Of a stretch of DNA of 27,598 nucleotides, positions 7,245-14,968 are shown one piece after another. The stretch covers positions 1-27,598 of the forward strand of contig JACQRY010000211.1 in NCBI GenBank assembly GCA_016206275.1, written 5' to 3'. The notes beneath the pieces are model-generated. The model made no database searches. It had not been told where the DNA came from and saw only the letters and a list, made by a program, of their open reading frames with translations. The position numbers were made by a program, and so were the translations under genes. Within the stretch, counting starts at the first letter, position 1, and the number at the start of each line of letters is the position of its first letter. Origin of the DNA: Nitrososphaerota archaeon. GTDB lineage: Archaea; Thermoproteota; Nitrososphaeria; Nitrososphaerales; JACQRY01.

Positions 7245-8739
7245 GAGAGCTCCTCCAGCCGTTGACGTTTCTTGACCTGACTTCAGCCGCAGTCCTAACC
7301 GGTTTACGTCCTTTATTGACAAGGTATAATGCAGCTATAGCAGCAGCCGTCTCTTCAATCTCTGAGTTAACGCGCTGCTTGGCTTTCAGTTTCTCAGGAT
7401 TAGGCAGTCTCCTCTGAAGAAAATCGGTGGATAAGTCACCCCTACGGAAGTCCGTATCCTCCATGATGAATTGATGCAGAGGAATGGTAGTAGCCACGCC
7501 ATCTATCACATATTCTCTGAGCGCATTCTTCATCCTGAGCCTTGCCTCCTCAAAATCTCCGCCGTAAGCTATCAGCTTAGCGATAAGGGAATCGTAGTGG
7601 ACAGGAACCTCGTAACCTGAATATAGCGCGCTGTCAACCCGTACCCCAGGCCCAGACGGAGGATGATATCTTGACACTAATCCCGCTGAGGGAAGAAAAC
7701 TGTTGAGGGGGTCCTCAGCGTTGATGCGGCACTCGATGGCGCACCCCCTTAGCCTAACATCTTCTTGACTCAGGTTCAACCCTTCACCGGCAGCTATCTG
7801 AAACTGTTGCTTAACAAGATCTAGACCTGTGACCATTTCCGTTATAGGGTGCTCCACCTGAAGCCTAGAGTTCATCTCAATAAAATAGAAGTTCATTCCT
7901 TTATCCACGATAAACTCGACGGTGCCTGCGTTCAGATAGGAGACCGCCTTAGCTGCTTTAACTGCAAGTGCTCCGACTCTTTCTCTAATCGATGCGTCTA
8001 CCACAGGAGAAGGGGACATTTCGACCAGCTTCTGGAACCTTCTCTGAATAGAGCATTCTCTTTCAGCTAGATGGACCACTTTTCCCTTGCCGTCGGAGAC
8101 AATTTGGAACTCGATGTGCCTAGGATTCTCAATGTATTTTTCAACGTACACCCCGAATTTCCCGAAGGCTGAGAGAGCCTCTCTGTGTGCTGCCGAGAAG
8201 GCTTCCTTTAACTCCTCTCTGCTTCTCACTGTTCTTATTCCCCTTCCTCCCCCGCCAAAAGCAGACTTGAGTAGCACAGGCCATCCGATCTCCTCGGCCA
8301 AAGCCAATGCCTCATGCTCATCGTCGATGATGCTTTCTCCACCGGAGACAACTGGTATCCCTTCCTGCTTCATTCTATTGCGGCACTCTACTTTGTTCCC
8401 ACCGAGCCTCAGCGTGGTGCTTCTGGATCCGACGAACACTATTCCGTTCTTCTCACAGGCTTCTGCGAAGTCAGCGTTCTCGGCAAGAAAGCCATAGCCA
8501 GGGTGTATCGCGTCGACCCCAGCCTTCGAAGCAGTCTCTATGATTTTGCCTATGTTCAGATAGCTTTCAGCAGGTGGAGGAGCTCCAATCCAATAAGATT
8601 CATCCGCGAACCTGACATGAAGGGACTTGTCGTCTACTTCGGAGTAGATGGCCACTGTTCTGATGCTTAGCTCTCTGCATGCCCTTATGACTCGGAGCGC
8701 AATCTCTCCTCGATTGGCAATCAGAACCTTGTCGAACAC
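7192..8739 (-). CDS. accC: Acyl-CoA carboxylase, biotin carboxylase subunit
   Basis: 515 residues from GTG 8739. It is an ATP-grasp enzyme that carboxylates biotin using ATP and bicarbonate. The N-terminus is canonical (FDKVLIANRGEIALRVIRAC), followed by HPGYGFLAEN, the ATP-binding glycine loop GGGGRGIR, ERECSIQRRFQK, EMNSRLQVEHPITE and the CAIECRINAEDP segment. About 60 residues after the core are of variable type and overlap the biotin carrier gene. A GTG at 8748 would add three residues, but the family normally begins at the FDKVLIANRG position and AGGTG lies 6 nt before GTG 8739. It follows the carboxyltransferase stop directly. Paired with a separate carrier and a single CT subunit, this is the archaeal acetyl/propionyl-CoA carboxylase arrangement. 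Confidence 0.94.
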   Translation of the reverse strand: MFDKVLIANRGEIALRVIRACRELSIRTVAIYSEVDDKSLHVRFADESYWIGAPPPAESYLNIGKIIETASKAGVDAIHPGYGFLAENADFAEACEKNGIVFVGSRSTTLRLGGNKVECRNRMKQEGIPVVSGGESIIDDEHEALALAEEIGWPVLLKSAFGGGGRGIRTVRSREELKEAFSAAHREALSAFGKFGVYVEKYIENPRHIEFQIVSDGKGKVVHLAERECSIQRRFQKLVEMSPSPVVDASIRERVGALAVKAAKAVSYLNAGTVEFIVDKGMNFYFIEMNSRLQVEHPITEMVTGLDLVKQQFQIAAGEGLNLSQEDVRLRGCAIECRINAEDPLNSFLPSAGLVSRYHPPSGPGVRVDSALYSGYEVPVHYDSLIAKLIAYGGDFEEARLRMKNALREYVIDGVATTIPLHQFIMEDTDFRRGDLSTDFLQRRLPNPEKLKAKQRVNSEIEETAAAIAALYLVNKGRKPVRTAAEVRSRNVNGWRSSHAYSNRWPEGWRHAEDF

Positions 8740-8751
8740 TTCGAGCACCTA

Positions 8752-10302
8752 TCAGAGCTGAACATTTCCATGCTTTTTAGGAGGCCTAGACTCCCTCTTA
8801 TTGTGGAGCATCTGAAAGGCCCCGATGACGGCGCTCCTAGTCTCTGCAGGATCGATTACGCCATCAATAATACCTCTTTCCGCGGCCACATAAGGGTTGG
8901 CAAACTTCTCTCTATAGTCTTTCAGAATCTTCTGTCTTGTCTCAACAGGAGTCTTGGATTTAGCTAACTCATCACGGAAAATGATGTTGATGGCACCCTC
9001 AGGCCCCATGACAGCAATCTCCGCAGTCGGCCAAGCATAGTTCACATCAGCCCTAGAATACTTGCTGCCCATAGCACAGTACGCCCCTCCGTAAGCCTTT
9101 CGGGTAATCACAGTAACCTTAGGAACAGTGGCCTCACAGTAAGCATAGAGGAGCTTAGCCCCATGCTTAATGATCCCGCCGTGCTCCTGTTCCACGCCGG
9201 GAAGATAGCCCGGAACATCGACAAAAGTCAGTATCGGAATATTGAAGGCGTCACAGAACCTGATGAAGCGAGCAGCCTTGTTCGAGCTGCTAATATCCAG
9301 CGCGCCAGCTAAGAAATTGGGCTGGTTCGCCACTACGCCTACAGAGCGACCGTTGAGCCTTCCGAAGCCCACTATTATGTTAGAGGCCCAAAGGGCATGC
9401 ACCTCAAGAAACTCGTTATCGTCGAGTATTGTGCGTATCACCTCCTTCATATCATAGGGTTTGTTGGGGTCCTCGGGGATCACGTTGCGCAACTCTTCAT
9501 CAGTCCTACCAGAGGGATCTTCAGAGGACACGGCCTGAGGCTCCTCAGCGTTGTTCTGAGGAAGATAAGATAATAGCCTCCTAATCAAGCCAAAGCAGTC
9601 CTGCTCATTCTGAGTCACAAAGTGGGCGACTCCACTTGTCTGAGCGTGAATGGAAGCCCCTCCTAAACCCTCAAAGGTCACATCTTGTCCCAGTGCGGCC
9701 TTGACGACATCTGGCCCCGTGATGAACATATGGCTGATGCCTTCAACCATAAAGGTGAAGTCCATCATGGCCGGTGAATAGACAGCTCCACCTGCACAGG
9801 GTCCTATGATCGCGGAGATCTGAGGGATAACTCCTGAGGCGATGGTGTTTCTGAAGAAAATCTCACTGTACGCGGCGAGACTGATCACGCCCTCCTGTAT
9901 CCTAGCTCCTCCAGAGTCGTTCAAACCTATGATTGGCGCACCCGTCTTAAGGGCCAGATCCATGACTTTGCAAACTTTTTTTCCGAAGGCTTCCCCCAAA
10001 GAGCCTCCTAAGACGGTGAAGTCGTGGGCGAAGACGAAGACTGTACGTCCGTCTATCTTACCGTAGCCTGTTAGAACTCCGTCTCCCAGTACTTTCTTTT
10101 TTTCCATTCCGAGGTCACTAGTCCGGTGCGTAACGAACCTATCGAATTCAACAAAAGTACCTTCGTCGAGAAGAGCCTCAATCCTTTCCCTCGCAGTTAG
10201 CTTCTTCTTCTCATGCTGCTCTCTGATACGGGCTTCACCACCTCCCATCTCGGCCATTTTGTTCATTTCGTTGAGCTTCGCAATCTTCTCTTCATGAGGC
10301 AT
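8752..10302 (-). CDS. pccB: Acyl-CoA (propionyl/acetyl-CoA) carboxylase carboxyltransferase subunit
   Basis: 516 residues, normal for a PccB-type carboxyltransferase with two crotonase-like halves. It moves the carboxyl group from carboxybiotin to the alpha carbon of an acyl-CoA. Motifs are DSGGARIQEGV and GPCAGGAVYSP in the first half, and VDVPGYLPGVEQEHGGIIKHGAKLL, KAYGGAYCAMGSK and AWPTAEIAVMGPEGA in the second. The position after GGAY that tunes acyl-chain choice in Streptomyces (Ile versus Asp) is Cys409 here, so acetyl- versus propionyl-CoA preference cannot be read off. The frame is open 54 codons further to 10464, but that extension runs through the promoter and into the opposite gene, so ATG 10302 is chosen. 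It is the first gene of the operon. The nearby epimerase and mutase favour propionyl-CoA. Confidence 0.93.
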   Translation of the reverse strand: MPHEEKIAKLNEMNKMAEMGGGEARIREQHEKKKLTARERIEALLDEGTFVEFDRFVTHRTSDLGMEKKKVLGDGVLTGYGKIDGRTVFVFAHDFTVLGGSLGEAFGKKVCKVMDLALKTGAPIIGLNDSGGARIQEGVISLAAYSEIFFRNTIASGVIPQISAIIGPCAGGAVYSPAMMDFTFMVEGISHMFITGPDVVKAALGQDVTFEGLGGASIHAQTSGVAHFVTQNEQDCFGLIRRLLSYLPQNNAEEPQAVSSEDPSGRTDEELRNVIPEDPNKPYDMKEVIRTILDDNEFLEVHALWASNIIVGFGRLNGRSVGVVANQPNFLAGALDISSSNKAARFIRFCDAFNIPILTFVDVPGYLPGVEQEHGGIIKHGAKLLYAYCEATVPKVTVITRKAYGGAYCAMGSKYSRADVNYAWPTAEIAVMGPEGAINIIFRDELAKSKTPVETRQKILKDYREKFANPYVAAERGIIDGVIDPAETRSAVIGAFQMLHNKRESRPPKKHGNVQL

Positions 10303-10334
10303 AGATCGAGTCGATAGTTCGCCCAAGAACAACG

Positions 10335-10343
10335 CTATTAAAG
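10335..10343. promoter_or_regulatory. Shared two-way TATA element, carboxylase operon / biotin ligase
   Basis: The plus strand reads CTATTAAAG and the minus strand CTTTAATAG, so the box is usable in both directions. It sits about 33-41 nt from carboxyltransferase ATG 10302 on one side and 27-35 nt from TTG 10370 (60-68 nt from GTG 10403) on the other. It is the best TATA-like string in this 67-100 nt divergent gap. Confidence 0.4.
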
Positions 10344-10402
10344 TTTGAAGGCTTCTAATTGCCAAGCTATTGCATGCGTCGAAGACCAGGAGTGTAAGAC
10401 CT

Positions 10403-11203
10403 GTGACGAAACCTAGGTGGATACAGAAGCTGCGGCTCAGACTGAAGGAACTTAACTTCATCAAGGGCCCTTTGCACTATTACACGGTAGTCACCTCGAC
10501 ACAGAGCGAAGCGTCTAAACTTGCTTCAGCAGGTGGAAACGAGGGCACAGTGATTATTGCACGCAAGCAGTATGAGGGACGGGGACGCCTGAAGAGAAAA
10601 TGGAGATCTGATCCTGGGGGCTTGTGGATGTCCATAATCTTGAAGCCGAAGTTCTACATGGGCAAGACGCATTTGATCACCCTTTTAGCTTCTCTCAGCG
10701 TAGTGAGGAGCATGGATCAGCTTAGTATTAGTGAAGCATCCATCGAATGGCCCAATGATGTCCTGATTGGGAAAAGCAAGGCGGCAGGTATTATTAGCGA
10801 GGCTGTCTTCCAAGGCTCAGAACTAAAACACATCATTTTAGGAATTGGACTCAACGTGAACAACCAGATCAGTAGGTTTGAAGGAGAACTTTTAAGAGAT
10901 GCTACGAGCCTCAGGGAAGCTTCGGGCCATCTTTTCAAACTGGATGAAGTCGCTTTTCTAATTCTAAGGAATTTTGAAGGTTTATGTGCAGAGGCACAAC
11001 AACTCAATCCAGTCAATCTGCTTTCCCACGTGAGAAATCGGATGGGAACCATCGGGAAAGACATAGTCTTAACAATTGAAGGAAAAGACCTCAAGACTCA
11101 GGCCACAGATTTGTCCCCTGACGGTGAGCTGACCATCAAAGAGAAAGACGGGGCCTTGAGGAACATTCGACCTGTAGATGTTGAGAAACTTCATCAAGCA
11201 TGA
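10403..11203 (+). CDS. birA: Biotin-protein ligase
   Basis: 266 residues. It activates biotin to biotinyl-AMP and attaches it to the carrier-protein lysine. Motifs are TSTQSEA (substrate entry), the GRGRLKRKW biotin/AMP loop, GGLWMSI, EWPNDVL with the active-site Lys in IGKSKAAGI, and GIGLNVN. A C-terminal domain from about 215 (GTIGKDIVLTIEGKD) matches the SH3-like end of BirA. No DNA-binding wing domain is present, so it is an enzyme only. The frame is open to TTG 10370, but GTG 10403 has AGGAG at 10388-10392 with the same 10-nt spacing seen at other genes here, so it is preferred with moderate confidence. It diverges from the carboxylase operon whose carrier is its obvious substrate. Confidence 0.9.
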   Translation: MTKPRWIQKLRLRLKELNFIKGPLHYYTVVTSTQSEASKLASAGGNEGTVIIARKQYEGRGRLKRKWRSDPGGLWMSIILKPKFYMGKTHLITLLASLSVVRSMDQLSISEASIEWPNDVLIGKSKAAGIISEAVFQGSELKHIILGIGLNVNNQISRFEGELLRDATSLREASGHLFKLDEVAFLILRNFEGLCAEAQQLNPVNLLSHVRNRMGTIGKDIVLTIEGKDLKTQATDLSPDGELTIKEKDGALRNIRPVDVEKLHQA

Positions 11204-11224
11204 GAGAATCTGGCAGGAAAAAGT

Positions 11225-11233
11225 GATATAATT
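11225..11233 (+). promoter_or_regulatory. TATA box of the second mutase
   Basis: GATATAATT preceded by a purine-rich AGGAAAAAGT stretch (BRE-like). It lies about 20 nt before ATG 11251, so the mRNA would be leaderless or nearly so, beginning at or just past the ATG. An in-frame GTG at 11260 is the alternative start if transcription begins a few bases later. Confidence 0.5.
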
Positions 11234-11250
11234 TCGGATACTATTAGTCT

Positions 11251-12984
11251 ATGATTCAAGTGGCGAGAAAGAACAAACAGAGCTTTTGGAGCCTCAAGAT
11301 AAAGGAGATTGAGAATAAGAGAAGGGAACGACCTTCGACTCCTGAAAAGAAAGAGCTGAATAAACTCCTAGCATCTTGGCGGCGACGAGTCTCGTCAACA
11401 AAGCAATTCGAGAGTTCTTCTGGCATACCGATAAGGGATATCTATACCCCCCAAGATTTACGGGGCCTTAGCTACACATCCGATCTGGGTCTACCTGGGG
11501 AATACCCGTTCACCAGAGGAATCTATCACACCATGTATCGTGGCAAGCTGTGGACCATGAGAATGTTTTCTGGCTTTGGCACACCAGAAGACACAAATCG
11601 CCGCCTCAAACATCTCTTAGAGAACGGTGAAACCGGGCTCAGCCTAGCCTTCGACATGCCCACCCTCTATGGATATGACGCTGACCATAAAAGAGCAAGA
11701 GGCGAAGTAGGGAGATGCGGAGTCAACGTATCATCCGTTGCGGACATGGAGACTATCTTTGAAGGCATCCCTTTGGACCAAGTCAGCACCTCCATGACCA
11801 TCAATGCTCCTGCCCCCATATTGACCTGCATGTATGCTGCAACAGCAGAAAAGGCAGGCATCCCGCTAGGAAAACTAAGAGGAACCACTCAAACCGACAT
11901 CCTGAAGGAGTATATCGCGCAAAAGGAATGGGTATTCCCTCCTGAAGCTCACTTACGCCTCATCAGAGACATGATCGCCTACTGCACCCAGCATATGCCC
12001 CATTGGCATTGCATCAGCATCAGTGGCTATCACATCCGCGAAGCTGGCGCAAACGCAGTGCAGGAACTTGCATTCACGCTGGCCGACGGCTTCGCCTATG
12101 TTGAGCTGGGCTTAGAAGCTGGTTTGAAGGTGGATGATTTCGCCGACAGGCTTTCATTCTTCTTCAACTGCGACATAGATTTCTTTGAGGAGATAGCTAA
12201 ATTCAGGGCTGCACGAAAGATCTGGGCCACTGTCATGAAAGAAAAGTACGGCGCCAAGAAACCGGGATCTATGCTACTGCGCTTCCATACACAGTCTTCT
12301 GGTGCATCGCTTACATGGCAACAGCCTCTAAACAACATAGTTAGAACAACCATAGAGGCCTTAGCCGCTGTCCTAGCAGGCACCCAGTCGCTGCACACCA
12401 ATGCTTATGACGAAGCTTGGGCGTTGCCGACCGAGGAAACAGCTACAATCGCCCTGAGAACACAGCAAATCATTGCTGAAGAAACAGGGATACCAAAAGT
12501 CGCAGATAGCTTAGGAGGCTCATATTACGTTGAATGGCTGACTAAAGAGATGGAGAAGAGAGCCTACCGTTATTTTGAAAAGATCGAGTCTATCGGAGGC
12601 ATCATTGAGGCTATAAAGGCAGGGTATATTCAACGAGAGATCGCGGAGACAGCCTACAAAAGGCAGCAACAGATAGAGAAAGGAGAAACAGTGATTGTGG
12701 GAGTCAACAAGTTCATGATGAATCAAAAATCGCCGATCAAGACCCTTGAAATAAATGATGTTGCGCAAAGAAAGCAGATAGAAAGACTCCGCATCCTGAA
12801 GGGTCGAAGAGAAAGCAGGGATCTGCAAAACGCTCTTTTAAGACTCAAGAAGACCTTCATGGACACAAGTGCCAATAGCATGCCCGCCATACTCACGGCA
12901 GTAAAAGCTCAAGCAACCTTAGGCGAAATAATGGATGTTGGTAGAGAGGTCTTCGGCGAGTGGAAGGGACCTGGGGAATTCTAA
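11251..12984 (+). CDS. icmA: Acyl-CoA mutase large subunit, isobutyryl-CoA mutase-like
   Basis: 577-residue catalytic subunit of a B12-dependent acyl-CoA mutase. It shares the family frame with the gene at 22-1608 (YPFTRGIYHTMYR, STSMTINAPAPI, SISGYHIREAGA, HTNAYDEAWALPTEE) but differs at the two specificity positions. Phe106 replaces the Tyr89-equivalent (WTMRMFSGF) and Gln224 replaces the Arg207-equivalent (EYIAQKEW). The spacing from the conserved Gln214 (108 and 10 residues) is identical in both paralogues. Phe and Gln at these sites are the known signature of isobutyryl-CoA mutase, whose substrates lack the carboxylate bound by Arg. FDMPTLYGYDADH and the AQKEW stretch also look ICM-like. 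Automatic annotation would call it methylmalonyl-CoA mutase; pivalyl-CoA or another acyl-CoA is possible. An extra charged N-terminal segment of about 55 residues is present. Its B12 subunit follows directly. Confidence 0.9.
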   Translation: MIQVARKNKQSFWSLKIKEIENKRRERPSTPEKKELNKLLASWRRRVSSTKQFESSSGIPIRDIYTPQDLRGLSYTSDLGLPGEYPFTRGIYHTMYRGKLWTMRMFSGFGTPEDTNRRLKHLLENGETGLSLAFDMPTLYGYDADHKRARGEVGRCGVNVSSVADMETIFEGIPLDQVSTSMTINAPAPILTCMYAATAEKAGIPLGKLRGTTQTDILKEYIAQKEWVFPPEAHLRLIRDMIAYCTQHMPHWHCISISGYHIREAGANAVQELAFTLADGFAYVELGLEAGLKVDDFADRLSFFFNCDIDFFEEIAKFRAARKIWATVMKEKYGAKKPGSMLLRFHTQSSGASLTWQQPLNNIVRTTIEALAAVLAGTQSLHTNAYDEAWALPTEETATIALRTQQIIAEETGIPKVADSLGGSYYVEWLTKEMEKRAYRYFEKIESIGGIIEAIKAGYIQREIAETAYKRQQQIEKGETVIVGVNKFMMNQKSPIKTLEINDVAQRKQIERLRILKGRRESRDLQNALLRLKKTFMDTSANSMPAILTAVKAQATLGEIMDVGREVFGEWKGPGEF

Positions 12985-12985
12985 G

Positions 12986-13444
12986 GTGAGCATATTGGCT
13001 GCACGCATATCTGTCCAAAAAACTGGAAGCAAGAGCCGCAGAATACGGATCTTGGTGGCCAAACCCGGGCTTGACGGGCATGATAGAGGCGCCTTAGTAT
13101 TGTGCAGAGCCTTCAGAGACGCAGGCATGGAAGTCATTTACAGCGGCCTCCTCGTTACTCCTGAACAAGTCGCTCGGATTGCTATTGAAGAGGACGTTGA
13201 TGTTGTTGCTCTTAGCCTCCTTAACGGTGCCCATATGACCGCTTTCCCAGCGGTAGCCAAGGCTCTTCGAAAGATGGGTGGAGGTGACATCTTGATGGTG
13301 GGTGGAGGAATTATCCCTGAGCAAGACAAACCATTATTGGAGAAGGAAAGAATTACAGGGAACTTCGGCCCTGGCACACCTCTAAAGACAATCATCAGTC
13401 ACATAGTCAGAAAAGTAGAGGAGAAGAGGCGCGGAAAACGCTAG
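12986..13444 (+). CDS. icmB: Acyl-CoA mutase small subunit, cobalamin-binding
   Basis: 152 residues from GTG 12986, one B12-binding Rossmann-like domain. The base-off ligand motif is present: LDGHDRG, with His32 as the lower cobalt ligand. The later ALSLLNGAH and VGGGIIPEQD loops and the FGPGTPL C-terminal segment are also typical. It forms the active mutase with the large subunit just upstream. GTG 12986 comes one base after the large-subunit stop and has GGGG about 9 nt before it; an ATG at 12935 would add 17 residues overlapping the large subunit and is not needed by the fold. The two-subunit layout is shared by archaeal mutases and by the IcmA/IcmB pair. It could also serve the other large subunit at 22-1608, which has no partner in view. 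Confidence 0.92.
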   Translation: MSILAARISVQKTGSKSRRIRILVAKPGLDGHDRGALVLCRAFRDAGMEVIYSGLLVTPEQVARIAIEEDVDVVALSLLNGAHMTAFPAVAKALRKMGGGDILMVGGGIIPEQDKPLLEKERITGNFGPGTPLKTIISHIVRKVEEKRRGKR

Positions 13445-13461
13445 AAGCATGATGAATTCTA

Positions 13462-13481
13462 CAGAACTTGCTTCAGTTCTG
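13462..13481 (+). terminator. Small hairpin between mutase and EF-1alpha
   Basis: CAGAAC (13462-13467) and GTTCTG (13476-13481) form a perfect 6-bp stem with an 8-nt loop, 18 nt past the mutase small-subunit stop and just before the EF-1alpha TATA box. No strong T-run follows, so its role in ending the mutase transcript is uncertain. Confidence 0.25.
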
Positions 13482-13488
13482 CACAAGA

Positions 13489-13496
13489 TTTAAAAG
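13489..13496 (+). promoter_or_regulatory. TATA box of EF-1alpha
   Basis: TTTAAAAG in an AT-rich context, 46-53 nt before ATG 13542. Transcription would start near 13519. GGAG at 13527-13530, 11 nt before the ATG, then serves as the ribosome-binding site. Confidence 0.6.
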
Positions 13497-13541
13497 GGCG
13501 CCCATCAAAAGCCGTCTTCGCAAAAAGGAGCAGGTTTAGCA

Positions 13542-14855
13542 ATGCCGCAGAAGCCTCACATGAACATTATCGTGACAGGTCACGTAGACCATGGTAAATC
13601 AACATCTATGGGACACTTCATCTTTGACCTAGGTGTAATCGACCAACGAACCATCGAGGAATATGCAAAGGAATCTGAGAAGACTGGTGCCGGTGACACC
13701 TTCAAGTACGCTTGGGTGCTCGACAGCTTAAAGGATGAGCGTGAACGAGGGGTAACCATCGATCTCGCCTTCCAAAAATTTGAATCTGACAAATACTTTT
13801 ACACCCTGATAGATGCGCCGGGGCACAGAGACTTTGTCAAGAACATGATCACCGGTGCTTCCGAAGCAGACTGCGCAGTTATTGTCCTCTCTGGAAAGAA
13901 AGGTGAAACAGAAGTAGGCGTCGGGCCTGGAGGCCAGACTAGGGAGCACGCGTTCCTGCTGAGAACCCTCGGTGTCAATCAAATAGTGGTCTGCATAAAC
14001 AAGATGGATGATCAACTGGTCAACTTTAGTGAGGCCAGATATAACGAGGTAAAGGGAGAGGTGGAGAAGCTTCTCAAAACGGTGGGCTATGATTTGAAGA
14101 AAGTCCACATCATCCCAGTTTCGGGCTGGACGGGTGATAACCTAGTCAAAAAGTCTGAGAAAATGTCTTGGTATAAGGGGCCTACACTCTATGAGGCTTT
14201 GGATAAGTTTGAGGAACCACCCAAGCCGCTGGACAAGCCTCTGAGGATCCCGATTCAAGACGTGTATACCATTACTGGTGTAGGAACAGTGCCGGTGGGA
14301 AGGGTTGAGACAGGAACAATGAAGGGTAATGATACCGTTGTTGTAATGCCATCGGGTCTCAAGGGTGAAGTAAAGTCCATCGAGACTCATCACACTCAAA
14401 TCGAACAAGCAGTCGCAGGAGACAACATCGGCTTCAACTTAAGGGGTATTTCTAAGCAAGATATTCGCAGGGGAGATGTGCTGGGCAGCCCAAATAACCC
14501 CCCTAGTGTTGCAAAAGAATTCATCGCTCAGATCATTGTGGTCTTCCATCCGACAGCCATTGCTGCAGGATACACACCCGTTCTGCATGCACATACTGCT
14601 CAAGTTGCGGCCACCATTGTGGAGATAGTCTCTAAGATAGACCCTAGGACCGGTCAGCCTACTGAAGAAAAACCGAAGTCCATAAAGACTGGAGATTCTG
14701 CGTTAGTAAAAATACAACCGTTACGACCCTTATGCATCGAGACCTTCAAAGAATTCCCCGAGCTGGGCAGATTTGCTTTGAGAGATATGGGAACCACCAT
14801 TGCAGCCGGAGTAGTCCGAGAGATCACGCAGATTTGGACTACTGAGAAGAAGTAA
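13542..14855 (+). CDS. tuf: Translation elongation factor 1-alpha (EF-1A, aEF1A)
   Basis: 437 residues, full length. It is the GTPase that brings aminoacyl-tRNA to the ribosome. GTP-binding motifs are GHVDHGKS (13-20), the ERERGVTID switch (66-74), DAPGH (91-95) and NKMD (153-156), followed by SGW around 189. Domains II and III follow, with GVGTVPVGRVETG and the C-terminal RFALRDMGTTIAAG segment. It has its own TATA box and SD. It faces the ribosomal/RNA polymerase cluster convergently instead of following uS7 on the same strand, and no uS10 gene comes after it. Confidence 0.97.
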   Translation: MPQKPHMNIIVTGHVDHGKSTSMGHFIFDLGVIDQRTIEEYAKESEKTGAGDTFKYAWVLDSLKDERERGVTIDLAFQKFESDKYFYTLIDAPGHRDFVKNMITGASEADCAVIVLSGKKGETEVGVGPGGQTREHAFLLRTLGVNQIVVCINKMDDQLVNFSEARYNEVKGEVEKLLKTVGYDLKKVHIIPVSGWTGDNLVKKSEKMSWYKGPTLYEALDKFEEPPKPLDKPLRIPIQDVYTITGVGTVPVGRVETGTMKGNDTVVVMPSGLKGEVKSIETHHTQIEQAVAGDNIGFNLRGISKQDIRRGDVLGSPNNPPSVAKEFIAQIIVVFHPTAIAAGYTPVLHAHTAQVAATIVEIVSKIDPRTGQPTEEKPKSIKTGDSALVKIQPLRPLCIETFKEFPELGRFALRDMGTTIAAGVVREITQIWTTEKK

Positions 14856-14890
14856 CGCTTGTTCTAGAAGTCGGTTTGCGGTCGACGGCC

Positions 14891-14899
14891 AAAAATTAT
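14891..14899 (-). terminator. T-run downstream of uS7
   Basis: The minus strand reads AATAATTTTT about 70 nt past the uS7 stop, in the 113-nt convergent gap with EF-1alpha. It is a plausible archaeal T-tract terminator for the ribosomal transcript; nothing similar is clear for EF-1alpha. Confidence 0.3.
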
Positions 14900-14968
14900 T
14901 CGCGACACCGTGGAACATCAGGTATGAGAACTCTGAACAGTAGGGTTTATCCTAGCGTTCTACTGCCT

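Noticed and set aside
10303..10464. 54-residue hydrophobic N-terminal extension of the carboxyltransferase that looks like a membrane anchor
   Set aside because: It would be encoded by the divergent promoter and the antisense of the biotin ligase gene; the family starts at ATG 10302.
11251..12984. Simple duplicate of methylmalonyl-CoA mutase
   Set aside because: The two substrate-pocket positions differ (Phe106, Gln224) and the sequence style is isobutyryl-CoA mutase-like.
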